A program made the translations under genes and the position numbers. The notes beneath the pieces are model-generated. The model saw only the letters and a list, made by a program, of their open reading frames with translations. It ran no database searches and had not been told where the DNA came from. This document shows, piece after piece, positions 40,043 to 50,071 of a stretch of DNA of 64,000 nucleotides; within the stretch, counting starts at the first letter, position 1; the number at the start of each line of letters is the position of its first letter. The stretch is from Paenirhizobium daejeonense (lineage in GTDB: Bacteria > Pseudomonadota > Alphaproteobacteria > Rhizobiales > Rhizobiaceae): contig NZ_JACLAL010000006.1 of the NCBI RefSeq assembly GCF_014280875.1, positions 124,001 to 188,000 of the forward strand, written 5' to 3'.

Positions 40043-40699
40043 TCAACGTCTCGGCGCGTGAACGTCGGCGTAGGGGATTTCGAAGACGCTCGGATCGAGA
40101 TTGACGCCGGTCTGCACGTTGAAGATCATCACGGACGTATCCTTGGCCTGAACGTCGGTGATCGTCCATTGCCGCAGATCATAGGTCTTCGGGTCGAACA
40201 TCAGGGTAATGGTCGAGTCCCCGAAAATGGTCTTGTCGCCGAGAACAATGGTGGTCAGGTCTGATTCTTCCTTGACGTCGCGCACCAGCTGGTTGCCGAG
40301 GTCGATCTTGTCGGCGAGCAGCAGGCTGAGCGGTGTCTTCGACAGGGGATAGAGATCCCAGGTCTTCAGCTTCATGTTGCCGATGACGACGTTCTTGCCA
40401 TCGGAAATCACGCGCATCGGCGATGGCTTCTCGTAGTTGAAGCGCAGCTTGCCCGGACGCTGGATGAAGAACTTGCCGCCGGTCTGTTCGCCGCGCGGAC
40501 CGAACTGAACGAACTCGCCCATCATCGACTTTACCGAGGAGAAGTGGTCGGCGATCTTCTGGGCGGCGTCGGTTGCGGCATGGGCGCGGGGCAACGGCAG
40601 GGCGGCGAGCGCAAAAAGCGCGCCTGCACCGAGCACAAACTGACGGCGGGTCGTGGACGTCGGCGCGATCGCGAGACGTTCGGCATTTTCTTCAATCAT
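40043..40699 (-). CDS. LolA-like outer-membrane lipoprotein carrier protein
   Basis: A 218-residue periplasmic protein with the LolA fold (FSSVKSMMGEFVQFGPRGEQTGGKFFIQRPGKLRFNYE), which in other bacteria carries lipoproteins from the inner to the outer membrane. The N terminus contains a twin-arginine-like signal (TRRQFVLGAGALFALAA, residues about 17-33) ending near RAHA, so it may travel by Tat rather than Sec. ATG 40699 has AAGGAG upstream. It lies 100 bases after ftsK and is probably co-transcribed. Confidence 0.87.
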   Translation of the reverse strand: MIEENAERLAIAPTSTTRRQFVLGAGALFALAALPLPRAHAATDAAQKIADHFSSVKSMMGEFVQFGPRGEQTGGKFFIQRPGKLRFNYEKPSPMRVISDGKNVVIGNMKLKTWDLYPLSKTPLSLLLADKIDLGNQLVRDVKEESDLTTIVLGDKTIFGDSTITLMFDPKTYDLRQWTITDVQAKDTSVMIFNVQTGVNLDPSVFEIPYADVHAPRR

Positions 40700-40798
40700 C
40701 CGGAACTCCTTCATGTGGTCATTCCATCGCCGAGAAAGGCGGCGTCTTCATGGCCGAGATATCGTTGCCGGGACTTAACGCGCGAGCTGCCCCGGTGT

Positions 40799-43459
40799 TC
40801 AACGTTCGATGATGTCGTCTTCGGTCGGCACGAGAATTTCGCGCTTTCCGGCATGGTTTGCAGGGCCGATGATGCCTTCCTGCTCCATGCGTTCGATCAG
40901 GGAGGCGGCGCGGTTGTAACCGATCCCGAGGCGGCGCTGGACATAGGAGGTAGAGGCCTTGCCGTCGCGGAGCACGATTGCCACCGCCTGATCATAGGGA
41001 TCGTCCGAATCGGCGAGGTTGGAGGTGCCGGCCGGGCCGCTACCGCCTTCATCATCATCGTCGATTGTGATCGCCTCGAGATACTGCGGCGCCCCTTGAG
41101 TCTTCAGATAAGCCACGATCTCCTCGACTTCGTTGTCGGAGACAAAGGGGCCATGAACGCGCTGGATGCGTCCGCCGCCGGCCATGTAGAGCATGTCGCC
41201 CATTCCCAGCAGCTGTTCTGCGCCCTGTTCGCCCAGGATGGTGCGGCTGTCGATCTTCGACGTCACCTGGAAGGAGATGCGGGTCGGGAAGTTCGCCTTG
41301 ATCGTACCGGTGATGACATCGACCGAGGGACGCTGGGTCGCCATGATGACGTGAATGCCGGCGGCACGCGCCATCTGGGCGAGGCGCTGGACGGCGCCTT
41401 CGATATCCTTGCCGGCGACCATCATCAGATCGGCCATTTCGTCGATGATGACGACGATATAGGGGATCGGCTTCAGGTCGAATTCTTCGGTTTCGTATAT
41501 CGCCTCGCCGGTCTGGCGGTCGAAGCCGGTCTGGACGGTGCGGGTCAGTACCTCGCCCTTCTCCAGCGCCTGCTCGACGCGGCTGTTGAAGCCGTCGATG
41601 TTGCGCACGCCGATCTTCGACATCTTCTTGTAGCGCTCTTCCATCTCGCGGACGGTCCATTTCAGCGCGACGACGGCCTTCTTCGGATCGGTGACGACGG
41701 GCGAGAGCAGATGTGGGATACCGTCATAGACGGAAAGTTCCAGCATTTTCGGGTCGATCATGATCAGGCGGCATTTTTCCGGCGGGAGCCGGTAGACCAG
41801 CGACAGGATCATGGTGTTGATGGCCACGGATTTACCCGAACCGGTGGTACCCGCGACCAGCAGGTGAGGCATCTTGGCGAGATCGGCAATGACCGGCTCG
41901 CCGCCGATGGTCTTGCCGAGCGCCATGGCGAGCTTGGCCTTGTTGGTATCGAAATCGCGTGAACCGATCAGTTCGCGCAGGTACACGGTTTCCCGCGTCT
42001 GGTTGGGCAGTTCGATACCGATCGCGTTGCGGCCGGGAACGACGGCGACGCGGGCGGCAATCGCGCTCATGGAGCGGGCGATATCGTCAGCAAGGCCGAT
42101 GACGCGCGACGACTTTATGCCGGGCGCAGGCTCCAGTTCGTAGAGCGTCACCACCGGGCCGGGGCGGACATGGATGATCTCGCCCTTGACGCCGAAATCC
42201 TCCAGCACGCCTTCCAGCATGCGGGCGTTCTGTTCCAGAGCGTCGGCCGAGAGGGTGGCGTCGCGGGCAATGGTCTTCGGTTCGGCCAGGAGATGAACGG
42301 AGGGCAGCTGGAAGCCTTCGGGCCTCAGCAGCGAAGTCTGGGCGTCCCGTTCGATGCGCGCGCCCGGCTTGGGACGCGGCGCGGGAGCGGCCACGCGCGG
42401 CGAACCGCTCGCGCCGCGGGCTGCGGCCGGGGACGGCGTCCAGCCGCTATCGTCGGGAAGGATTCCAGCAGGACGCGGCATGTCGTCTAGATCGAAGGGC
42501 GGATCGTCATCATAATCTTCATCCGCGCTGATCGGCGGCGGTGAGACGATATTGCGCTTGGGCGACAGCACGCGGGGGCCGCCATCGAGCGATGGCTCAA
42601 GGCGCTCGTAGGCACCCGGAGCCTTGGGCCGGACGGGCTCGTTCAGCGTGCCGAATTCGTCATCGTTGAAATCGTAAGGCTGTTCGAAGCGGTGGCTGCG
42701 ATCCGCCGGCTTCATGCCGAGCAGGCGGCGCATGCGCGCGCGTGTCGTGTACCAGTGGTGGGTGAAGGCGCCGAGCGCAAGCGCGATCGGTCCTTCCTCG
42801 TCGTCTTCATCCTCTACGGCGACGGAGCGGGCGGCCGGTCTGCGACGCTCGACGGGGGCTTCGTCTTCTTCGTCGGTCGCCGGTTCACGTCCGATGAGGC
42901 CGGAGGCGAAGAGCAGCAGCCAGGCGGAGGGAAACGCCAGAACGGCGCCGAGGATCATGGAGACTGTGCCGGTGGGATAGGCACCGATGAACAGGCTCGG
43001 GAAGCGCAGGATCATGTCGCCGAAAACGCCGCCGATGCCGTTCGGAATCGGCCATGTGGTGGGCGGTGGAAAGCAGCCGACAACGGCGGAGGAGACGATC
43101 GCGCCGACCAGCCATGCGGCAATGCGGGCCGGAATGCGATGAAGCGGGCGGCCGGTGATGAGGGCCAGCGACCATGCGAGCACCGGAAGCAGGGCAAGAA
43201 GGCTTGCGAGACCGAAGAACTGCATCATGACGTCGGCGAAGATCGCGCCGCCATGGCCGAGAATGTTGGTCGGCTCGTTGGCCGTCGCATAGGAAAGGCT
43301 GGGATCGGCGACATTCCATGTCGCAAGCGCTGCGACGGCCAGCACAAGTGCCAGGAAAATGGCGAAACCCAGCAGTGCCAACACTTGCCGCACGATGAAA
43401 GCGCTGAGCGCGAAGCGGCCGGGCTGATCGCCCATGGCTGCCGAATTGCCTCTGTTCAT
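40799..43459 (-). CDS. ftsK: DNA translocase FtsK
   Basis: Divisome membrane protein and DNA pump that clears the chromosome termini during division. The 886 residues have four N-terminal helices (about 15-190), a long acidic/proline-rich linker (about 190-380), the motor with Walker A GTTGSGKS (538-545) and [11 protein letters not shown], and a C-terminal gamma winged helix (about 820-886; [25 protein letters not shown]) that reads polar DNA motifs. ATG 43459 follows GGCAGGGG. A perfect CtrA box lies about 105 bases upstream. Confidence 0.96.
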   Translation of the reverse strand: MNRGNSAAMGDQPGRFALSAFIVRQVLALLGFAIFLALVLAVAALATWNVADPSLSYATANEPTNILGHGGAIFADVMMQFFGLASLLALLPVLAWSLALITGRPLHRIPARIAAWLVGAIVSSAVVGCFPPPTTWPIPNGIGGVFGDMILRFPSLFIGAYPTGTVSMILGAVLAFPSAWLLLFASGLIGREPATDEEDEAPVERRRPAARSVAVEDEDDEEGPIALALGAFTHHWYTTRARMRRLLGMKPADRSHRFEQPYDFNDDEFGTLNEPVRPKAPGAYERLEPSLDGGPRVLSPKRNIVSPPPISADEDYDDDPPFDLDDMPRPAGILPDDSGWTPSPAAARGASGSPRVAAPAPRPKPGARIERDAQTSLLRPEGFQLPSVHLLAEPKTIARDATLSADALEQNARMLEGVLEDFGVKGEIIHVRPGPVVTLYELEPAPGIKSSRVIGLADDIARSMSAIAARVAVVPGRNAIGIELPNQTRETVYLRELIGSRDFDTNKAKLAMALGKTIGGEPVIADLAKMPHLLVAGTTGSGKSVAINTMILSLVYRLPPEKCRLIMIDPKMLELSVYDGIPHLLSPVVTDPKKAVVALKWTVREMEERYKKMSKIGVRNIDGFNSRVEQALEKGEVLTRTVQTGFDRQTGEAIYETEEFDLKPIPYIVVIIDEMADLMMVAGKDIEGAVQRLAQMARAAGIHVIMATQRPSVDVITGTIKANFPTRISFQVTSKIDSRTILGEQGAEQLLGMGDMLYMAGGGRIQRVHGPFVSDNEVEEIVAYLKTQGAPQYLEAITIDDDDEGGSGPAGTSNLADSDDPYDQAVAIVLRDGKASTSYVQRRLGIGYNRAASLIERMEQEGIIGPANHAGKREILVPTEDDIIER

Positions 43460-43565
43460 CCCCTGCCTGCCCGTTCGTCGAGGTGAATTCCTGCCGGTCG
43501 GGCCACCCGGCACGAGGCGAGGCGATCCTTTCACGGCTCCATACGGCATATTACATGGGACAGGG

Positions 43566-43582
43566 TTAATGGTGCATTAACC
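43566..43582. promoter_or_regulatory. CtrA binding site upstream of ftsK
   Basis: TTAA-N7-TTAACC, an exact match to the alphaproteobacterial CtrA consensus, and palindromic so that the minus strand also reads TTAA-N7-TTAACC. It lies 107 bases upstream of the ftsK start. Confidence 0.75.
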
Positions 43583-43712
43583 ATCGACGGCGCGAAAAGG
43601 CCGGTTTTCGGGCGTCAGAACATTCGGCCTTTCCTGAGACGGCGAAAACGCCCCTTTGTTTCTATTTTGCTGAAGCGAGGGCGCAACGCACCCCAACTGG
43701 AAACACGCCGCA

Positions 43713-43741
43713 GAAAAAAGCCCGGACGCGAGGTCCGGGCC
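43713..43741 (-). terminator. Rho-independent terminator of amtB
   Basis: On the minus strand GCCCGGAC / GTCCGGGC with a CTCGC loop, followed by TTTTTTCTG. It ends the glnK-amtB transcript. Confidence 0.85.
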
Positions 43742-43811
43742 AAGAGCGGCTCGCCGTTCGACGGCCGCGACGGGAGGAAGAGCCGCACCGCCAAGCGGTG
43801 CGGCGAAACCC

Positions 43812-45173
43812 TTACGAGTGGTATGCAGCTTCGCCGTGGGAGGCGAGGTCGAGACCTTCGCGCTCTGCTTCGACCGGAACGCGCAGGCCGACGATGACGT
43901 CTGTGATCTTGTAGAGGATCGCGGAGCCGACGCCGCACCATACGAGCGTGACCAGAACGGCCTTCACCTGGGTGAAGAACTGGGCGCCCATGGTGACGCC
44001 TTCGGCATAGCCGATACCGCCGAGCGAGGAGGAAGCGAAGATACCGGTTGCAAGAGCACCGAACAGACCGCCCACGCCGTGAACGCCGAAGACGTCCGCG
44101 GTGTCGTCATAGCCGAACTTGTTCTTCACCACGGAGACGAAGAAGTAGCAAAGCGGCGAAACGATCAGGCCCATGACGATCGCGCCCATGGGGCCGACGA
44201 TGCCGGCAGCAGGCGTGATGGCGACGAGGCCGGCGATCATGCCCGAGGCAGCGCCGAGCATCGAGGACTTGCCGCGGGTCAGGCTTTCGACGAAGGCCCA
44301 GGAAACGATAGCGGCAGCGGTTGCGATGAAGGTGTTGACGGTTGCGAGCATCGCGCCGCCGGAGGCTTCGAGGTTGGAACCGGCGTTGAAGCCGAACCAG
44401 CCGACCCAGAGCATGGCTGCACCGACCATGGTGAGCGTCATGGAATGCGGAGCCATCATGTCCTTGCCGTAGCCGGTACGCTTGCCGACCATGATCGCGC
44501 CGATCAGACCGGCAACACCGGCGTTGATGTGAACGACCGTGCCGCCAGCGAAGTCAAATGCGCCCCAGCCGAAGATCAGGCCGTTTGCGTCCCAGACCAT
44601 GTGTGCGATCGGGAAGTAGACGAAGGTGACCCAGAGAATGCAGAACAGGATCGAGGCCGAGAACTTGATGCGTTCGGCGAACGCGCCGACGATCAGGGCC
44701 GGGGTGATGGCGGCGAATGTCATCTGGAACATGATGAAGATGTATTCCGGAATGACGGCATCCGAGAAGGTTGCAGCCGTCGAGTCCATTGTCACGCCCG
44801 AGAGGAAGAGCTTGGCCGTGCCGCCGAAGAAGGCGTTGGTCGAGCCGCCGAAGGCGAAGGAATAGCCGTAGATGACCCATACGAGCATGATGGAGGCGCC
44901 GACGACAGTGCACTGCATCAGCACGGAAAGCATGTTCTTGGCGCGAACGAGACCGCCGTAGAACAGGGCAAGACCCGGAACCAGCATGAAGAGGACGAGA
45001 ATGGTGCAAAGGAACATGAAGGCGGTATCGCCCTTGTCCGGCACGGGTGCTGCGGCTGCGGCTTCCGCGGCGGCCGGTGCGGCTTCCTGCGCAAAGGCGA
45101 CAGCCGGCGCCAGAAGCGCGGCCGAAGCGGCGCCGATCCGCGCGAAAGTGGAAGAAAACTTGGTAGACGACAT
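43812..45173 (-). CDS. amtB: Ammonium transporter AmtB
   Basis: Trimeric ammonium channel of 453 residues. A signal peptide ends near AFA (residue 28), followed by an alanine-rich stretch and eleven membrane helices beginning FMFLCTILVLFMLVPGLALFYGG. The conserved channel histidines are in VHINAGVAGLIGA and FGVHGVGGLFGA. ATG 45173 has GGGGAG upstream, better than the TTG three codons before. It forms an operon with glnK, whose product blocks the channel. Confidence 0.96.
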   Translation of the reverse strand: MSSTKFSSTFARIGAASAALLAPAVAFAQEAAPAAAEAAAAAPVPDKGDTAFMFLCTILVLFMLVPGLALFYGGLVRAKNMLSVLMQCTVVGASIMLVWVIYGYSFAFGGSTNAFFGGTAKLFLSGVTMDSTAATFSDAVIPEYIFIMFQMTFAAITPALIVGAFAERIKFSASILFCILWVTFVYFPIAHMVWDANGLIFGWGAFDFAGGTVVHINAGVAGLIGAIMVGKRTGYGKDMMAPHSMTLTMVGAAMLWVGWFGFNAGSNLEASGGAMLATVNTFIATAAAIVSWAFVESLTRGKSSMLGAASGMIAGLVAITPAAGIVGPMGAIVMGLIVSPLCYFFVSVVKNKFGYDDTADVFGVHGVGGLFGALATGIFASSSLGGIGYAEGVTMGAQFFTQVKAVLVTLVWCGVGSAILYKITDVIVGLRVPVEAEREGLDLASHGEAAYHS

Positions 45174-45200
45174 CAGTAACAACTCCCCTAACAGCCGTTC

Positions 45201-45620
<420 letters not shown>

Positions 45621-45627
45621 TCAGACA

Positions 45628-45644
45628 TTCAAAGTATGTGCCAG
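45628..45644 (-). promoter_or_regulatory. Sigma-54 promoter of glnK-amtB
   Basis: On the minus strand CTGGCACATACTTTGAA matches the -24/-12 consensus YTGGCACGNNNNTTGCW at all but three positions, with GG and the TTG element correctly spaced. The predicted start is near 45617. Confidence 0.7.
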
Positions 45645-45726
45645 TTCCGTGACGACTAATAAGTTATTGAAATCTAAAGATTATAAAGAGCGTAGCTAAT
45701 AAACAGGCATTTGGTCGGCAGATGTG

Positions 45727-45743
45727 CGCACAAAATATGTGCA
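45727..45743 (-). promoter_or_regulatory. NtrC-like enhancer site
   Basis: On the minus strand TGCACA-N5-TGTGCG, close to the NtrC consensus TGCACY-N5-GGTGCA, centred about 118 bases upstream of the predicted sigma-54 start. It lies between the end of tesB and glnK. Confidence 0.6.
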
Positions 45744-45765
45744 AAAATTCCGATTTGCCTTCAAC

Positions 45766-46650
45766 TTAGTCATCTGCCCTTTTCCGAATCAACCCTTCCT
45801 GAGCCACCGAGGCAATCAGTACTCCCTCACGGCTGTAAATGCTGCCGCGGGTCATTCCGCGCGCACCGGAAGCGCTCGGACTGTCCTGGGTGTAGAGCAG
45901 CCAGTCATCCAGCCGGGTGGGACGATGGAACCACATGGCATGATCGAGGCTGGCTGCCTGCAGCGAGGGATCGAAAATCGAGGTGCCGTGGGCGTAAAGC
46001 GAGGTATCGAGTAACGTCATGTCGGAAAGATAGGCGAGAACGGCCGCCTGATAGTGACGATCATCCGGCGGCGGTGCGCTGGTGCGCACCCATATATGGG
46101 CCTTCGGTTCCAGCTTCTCGTCGGAGATGTAATGCACGAGCGAGACGGGACGAATTTCGATTGGCCGTTCGCGGCCCCAGTAGCGGCGGACCGCATCGGG
46201 TGCCTTGGCGAGAAAGACGTCGCGGAATCCCTGTTCCCCCAGCAGGCTTTCCGGTGTCGGTACGGCCGGCATTTCCACCTGGTGATCGAGGCCCGGTTCA
46301 TCGAGCTGGAAAGAGGCCGACATGGAGAAGATCGCCTTGCCATGCTGGATGGCCACGACCCGGCGGGTGGTGAAGCTTGCGCCGTCGCGGATGCGCTCGA
46401 CCTGGTAGATGATCGGCACGGCGGGATCGCCGGGACGCATGAAATAGGCATGCAGCGAATGGACGAAACGGTCGGTCGCGACGCAACGTTGGGCGGCCAT
46501 CAGGGCCTGGGCGATGACCTGCCCGCCGAAGACGCGTTGCCAGCCGTTCTGGGGGCTCTTGCCGCGAAAGAGATCTTCTTCCAGCTTCTCAAGGTCGAGC
46601 GTCGCGATCAGCTTTTCCATGATCCGCGTTTTCTCTTCCGCCTGCGACAT
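45766..46650 (-). CDS. tesB: Acyl-CoA thioesterase II
   Basis: Hydrolyses acyl-CoA to free fatty acid and CoA. The 294 residues form the double hot-dog fold with NGWQRVFGGQVIAQAL at the start and the second half containing ISDMTLLDT-like DMTLLDTSLY and the catalytic Asp/Thr/Gln set expected of TesB. It is divergent from the UbiH-family gene and ends just upstream of the glnK promoter. Confidence 0.94.
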   Translation of the reverse strand: MSQAEEKTRIMEKLIATLDLEKLEEDLFRGKSPQNGWQRVFGGQVIAQALMAAQRCVATDRFVHSLHAYFMRPGDPAVPIIYQVERIRDGASFTTRRVVAIQHGKAIFSMSASFQLDEPGLDHQVEMPAVPTPESLLGEQGFRDVFLAKAPDAVRRYWGRERPIEIRPVSLVHYISDEKLEPKAHIWVRTSAPPPDDRHYQAAVLAYLSDMTLLDTSLYAHGTSIFDPSLQAASLDHAMWFHRPTRLDDWLLYTQDSPSASGARGMTRGSIYSREGVLIASVAQEGLIRKRADD

Positions 46651-46762
46651 ATTATAATGCTCCCGGTTGTAGGAAGTCGTTCAAGGCTGATCTATATAGC
46701 GGCAAATGAGATGCACAAGGGCAAAGACTCTGCCCCGGGTGCCGGGATAAAGGAAGTTCGCC

Positions 46763-47977
46763 ATGCTGGATGTTCTGGTCGTCGGTGGTGGTTATGTCGG
46801 TCTCGCGGTCGCGGTCGCGGTCAAGCAGGCGGCCCCGCATCTGGCCGTCGAGGTGATCGAGGCGGCGCCGGAAGACGCATGGAAGAAGGACCCACGCGCC
46901 TCGGCGATCATCGCCGCGGCGACGAAGATGCTGGAAGTCTTCGGCATCTGGGACCGGATCGAACCCGAGGCGCAGCCGATCACCAGGATGATCGTCACCG
47001 ATTCGAAGACGTCGGATCCTGTGCGGCCGGTGTTCCTGACCTTTGACGGCGCGGTGGAGGAAGGGCGCCCCTTCGCCCATATGATCCCGAACGTGGCGAT
47101 GGTGGGGGCTCTGCGCGACGCTTGCGCAGCAGCCGGCATCCGGATCCGTCACGGCGTCATGGCTACGGGCTTCCAAAATACCGGGCCTTCCGCCGATCTC
47201 TCGCTGTCCGATGGCAACGTGGTTTCGGCGCGGCTGGTCGTCGCCTGCGACGGCGTGCGCTCGAAGCTGCGCGACATGGCGGGCATCAAGACCGTGACAT
47301 GGGATTATGGCCAGTCGGGCATCGTCACCACCGTCGAGCACGAGCGGCCGCATGACGGCTGCGCCGAGGAACATTTCCTGCCGGCCGGTCCCTTTGCCAT
47401 CCTGCCGCTCAAGGGTAATCGCTCCTCGCTGGTCTGGACGGAGCGCACCGGCGATGCCGAACGTCTCGTGGCTTCGGACGAACTGGTTTTCGAGGAAGAG
47501 CTGGAGCGCCGTTTTGGTCACAAGCTCGGCGCGATCCGCGCCACTGCCGACCGGCGCGCCTTTCCACTGGGGCTGACGCTCGCCCGTGAATTCGTGGCAC
47601 CGCGGCTAGCGCTGGCGGGTGACGCGGCCCACGGTATCCATCCAATTTCCGGCCAGGGCCTCAATCTCGGCTTCAAGGACGTCGCGGCACTCGCCGAGAC
47701 CATTGTCGAAGCGGACCGGCTCGGCCTCGATATCGGCGACCTCAATGTTCTGGAGCGCTACCAGACGTGGCGTCGGTTCGACACCTTCCGCATGGGGGTG
47801 ACCACCGACGTGCTGAACCGGCTCTTTTCCAACGATGTGACACCGATTCGGGTGCTGAGGGATTTCGGGCTTGGGGTGGTCGACCGGATGCCGTCGCTGA
47901 AGTCCTTCTTCATCCGGGAAGCGGCCGGAACGACCAATGGCGGCGCGCCGAAGCTTCTGGCGGGTGAGGCGATCTGA
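46763..47977 (+). CDS. UbiH/UbiF/COQ6-family FAD monooxygenase
   Basis: Flavin hydroxylase of the ubiquinone biosynthesis family, 404 residues. The FAD-binding GxGxxG is VVGGGYVGLA (residue 6 on), the second nucleotide motif is VACDGVRSKLRDMAG, and the GDAAH motif is LALAGDAAHGIHPISGQGLNLGF. Several paralogues (UbiH, UbiF, UbiI, UbiL) hydroxylate different ring positions and cannot be separated here; UbiL or UbiH are the likely identities in alphaproteobacteria. AAGGAAG precedes ATG 46763. Confidence 0.87.
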   Translation: MLDVLVVGGGYVGLAVAVAVKQAAPHLAVEVIEAAPEDAWKKDPRASAIIAAATKMLEVFGIWDRIEPEAQPITRMIVTDSKTSDPVRPVFLTFDGAVEEGRPFAHMIPNVAMVGALRDACAAAGIRIRHGVMATGFQNTGPSADLSLSDGNVVSARLVVACDGVRSKLRDMAGIKTVTWDYGQSGIVTTVEHERPHDGCAEEHFLPAGPFAILPLKGNRSSLVWTERTGDAERLVASDELVFEEELERRFGHKLGAIRATADRRAFPLGLTLAREFVAPRLALAGDAAHGIHPISGQGLNLGFKDVAALAETIVEADRLGLDIGDLNVLERYQTWRRFDTFRMGVTTDVLNRLFSNDVTPIRVLRDFGLGVVDRMPSLKSFFIREAAGTTNGGAPKLLAGEAI

Positions 47978-48032
47978 CCGCGTCTCGAACCCTTCACCAA
48001 AAATCGCGACGGTTCGACCGGCTGTATTTCGC

Positions 48033-48236
48033 TCAGCTTTCCAGCTTGCGGGCCTCGGAAACGAGCATGATCGGAATGCCGTCGCGGATGGGGTAGGCAA
48101 GAGCGGCGCGCTCCGAGACGAGTTCGCCCTTCTCGCGATCAAGGGTCAGTCGCCCCTGTGTCAGCGGACAGACCAAAAGTTCGAGAAGTTTCGGGTCGAC
48201 TGTGCTCTTCCGATGATCCGCAGGGCGATTTTCCAT
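48033..48236 (-). CDS. Trm112/YcaR family protein
   Basis: A 67-residue Trm112-like protein with the conserved [18 protein letters not shown] and [11 protein letters not shown] motifs. In eukaryotes such proteins activate methyltransferases; the bacterial role is unknown. Only one cysteine of the possible zinc site is kept, so it probably binds no zinc. It is the last gene of a minus-strand series with the Lon-N protein and the thioredoxin-TPR protein. Confidence 0.87.
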   Translation of the reverse strand: MENRPADHRKSTVDPKLLELLVCPLTQGRLTLDREKGELVSERAALAYPIRDGIPIMLVSEARKLES

Positions 48237-48254
48237 GGGCGTTCCGGCAGGTTG

Positions 48255-48938
48255 CTATTGCAGGACGGAGTCCGCATCGCCGAAGGTGCGGGCCAGCACG
48301 ATCTCGGTGATGGCGACGAGCGTTTCCGCGCGGGTCTTGAGGTCGGGGGCTTCCAGCAGCGCCTGCTTCTCGGCCGGACCGAAGGGCGACATCATCGACA
48401 GGGAGTTGACGAGGGTGAGGTTGCTTGCACGCTCGACGCTTTCCCAGTCCGCTTCGAGCTTGTTGGCATCGAGATAGGCGCGGAAGGCGGCAAGGAGGGC
48501 GGCGCGATCGACCTGCGCCTCTTCATCATCGCCTCCGGCGAGATCCGTCATGAAGGGCGCTATGCGGAAGTTGCGGTAGGGCTTGGAACCGGGAACCTCT
48601 TCCATCAGGCGGAAACGGCATACGCCGCCGAGCGAAACGAGATAGCGGCCGTCGCCGGTCTCGGTGAACGAGGTGATGCGGCCCATGCAGCCGACCTGCG
48701 CCAGCGGCGGCCGTTCCGGCAGGATATCCGCCTCCGGCACCTCGCCGAGCGCCGGCTGGATCATGCCGATCAGGCGATTTCCCGCCAACGCATGATCGAA
48801 CATGGCGAGATAACGCGGTTCGAAGATGTTGAGGGGGAGCTGTCCGCCGGGCAGCAAAAGCACACCCGAGACCGGAAAGATCGGCAAAATCCCCGGAACG
48901 TCGTTTTCAGTCAGATATCTGGCATTCCCGACATGCAT
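48255..48938 (-). CDS. LON substrate-binding domain protein
   Basis: A 227-residue protein with only the N-terminal substrate-binding domain of Lon proteases (ILPIFPVSGVLLLPGGQLPLNIFEPRYLAM) and no ATPase or protease part. The C-terminal half is helical with NSLSMMSPFGPAEKQALLEA. Its role is unknown; a partner or regulator function in protein quality control is only inference. It sits between the thioredoxin-TPR gene and the Trm112 gene. Confidence 0.9.
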   Translation of the reverse strand: MHVGNARYLTENDVPGILPIFPVSGVLLLPGGQLPLNIFEPRYLAMFDHALAGNRLIGMIQPALGEVPEADILPERPPLAQVGCMGRITSFTETGDGRYLVSLGGVCRFRLMEEVPGSKPYRNFRIAPFMTDLAGGDDEEAQVDRAALLAAFRAYLDANKLEADWESVERASNLTLVNSLSMMSPFGPAEKQALLEAPDLKTRAETLVAITEIVLARTFGDADSVLQ

Positions 48939-49033
48939 GAAATTGTACCCACTCCAGCCGCTTCCGGCCGCAACCGTCCTTATAATGTGGTTGCGGCGAG
49001 GGGAATCTCAAGGGCGGAAGCGTATTTCCTCGC

Positions 49034-50011
49034 TCACGAGAACAGGATCGACGACAATTTGCGGCGCGCCATGATGGTTGCGGGATCCTTTGGGCCCCAG
49101 ACCTCGAAGAACTGCAGCAACTGGCGGCGCGCGCCGTCGTCGTCGAATTCGCGGTCGTGCTTCATGATCAGCAGCAGGTGTTCGGCCGCTTCCTCGCGTC
49201 GTCCCTCGACATTGCGGATCTTGGCGAGTTTCATCCGGGCTTCATGATCGTCCGGATTGAGCGCCAGCGCATGTTCGAGCGCCACGGGATCGCCCAGCTT
49301 GCGGGCCTCGTCGATCTGCTCGAACTTCTTGAGAAGCGCCTGGATTTCGGCCGTCTTCTTCACCTCTTCCGGCAGGCTTTCCACCAGCTGCCGGGCACGG
49401 TCCTGCTGGCCAGCGGCAAGCATGCATTCGGCCATGCCGGCGATCGCCTTGGGATTCTCCGGCTCGGCCTGCATGACGGCGCCGAAGAGCTGTGCGGCCT
49501 CCTGGATGTTGCCGGCGGCAAGCAGGGTTGCCGCTTCCTCCAGCGCTGCCTCGATCTCGGCCGCCTGATCGGCGCCGGCAGGGCCTGCGACCTTGTCGAT
49601 GAACTGACGGACCTGGCTTTCCGGAAGCGCGCCCATGAAACCATCGACCGGACGGCCGTTGACGAAGGCGATGACTGCGGGGATCGATTGAATGCCGAGC
49701 TGGCCGGGAATGGCCGGATGGTCATCGATGTTCATCTTGACGAGCTTGACGCGACCGCCGGCCTCGTTGACCACCTTTTCGATCACCGGGGTCAACTGCT
49801 TGCATGGGCCGCACCAAGGCGCCCAGAAATCGACGAGAACCGGCTGGTTGCGGGATTCCTCAATGACGTCCTTGGTGAAGCCCGCGGTGGTAGTGTCCTT
49901 GATGGCCGCGCCACCGGCGGCTTGCGCCGGAGCGGCGGGGGCGCCACCGAAATGGGCCTGGCCCGTCATCTGGCTGCCGAAACCGCCATAGGGATTGCTG
50001 TTATCGCTCAT
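49034..50011 (-). CDS. Thioredoxin-TPR co-chaperone (YbbN/CnoX-like)
   Basis: A 325-residue fusion of a thioredoxin domain (about 35-150) with an intact active site WCGPCKQ (Cys67, Cys70) and C-terminal tetratricopeptide-like repeats (about 160-325). The layout matches YbbN/CnoX, a holdase that works with GroEL in E. coli, but that protein lacks a full CxxC, whereas this one has CGPC and could reduce disulfides. It precedes the Lon-N protein gene by 95 bases. Confidence 0.91.
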   Translation of the reverse strand: MSDNSNPYGGFGSQMTGQAHFGGAPAAPAQAAGGAAIKDTTTAGFTKDVIEESRNQPVLVDFWAPWCGPCKQLTPVIEKVVNEAGGRVKLVKMNIDDHPAIPGQLGIQSIPAVIAFVNGRPVDGFMGALPESQVRQFIDKVAGPAGADQAAEIEAALEEAATLLAAGNIQEAAQLFGAVMQAEPENPKAIAGMAECMLAAGQQDRARQLVESLPEEVKKTAEIQALLKKFEQIDEARKLGDPVALEHALALNPDDHEARMKLAKIRNVEGRREEAAEHLLLIMKHDREFDDDGARRQLLQFFEVWGPKDPATIMARRKLSSILFS

Positions 50012-50071
50012 CGAAATCTCTCCCGCACCTTGGGGCCTCTTCGGGGGCCGAGTCTGGCTTAAGATCGTATG

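Larger units (their letters stand above)
43460..43811. other. ftsK upstream / amtB downstream region
   Basis: A 352-base gap. It holds a palindromic CtrA box (43566-43582) serving ftsK, the amtB terminator (43713-43741) and a second hairpin GCCGCACCGC / GCGGTGCGGC (43782-43803). No coding sequence is seen. Confidence 0.6.
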
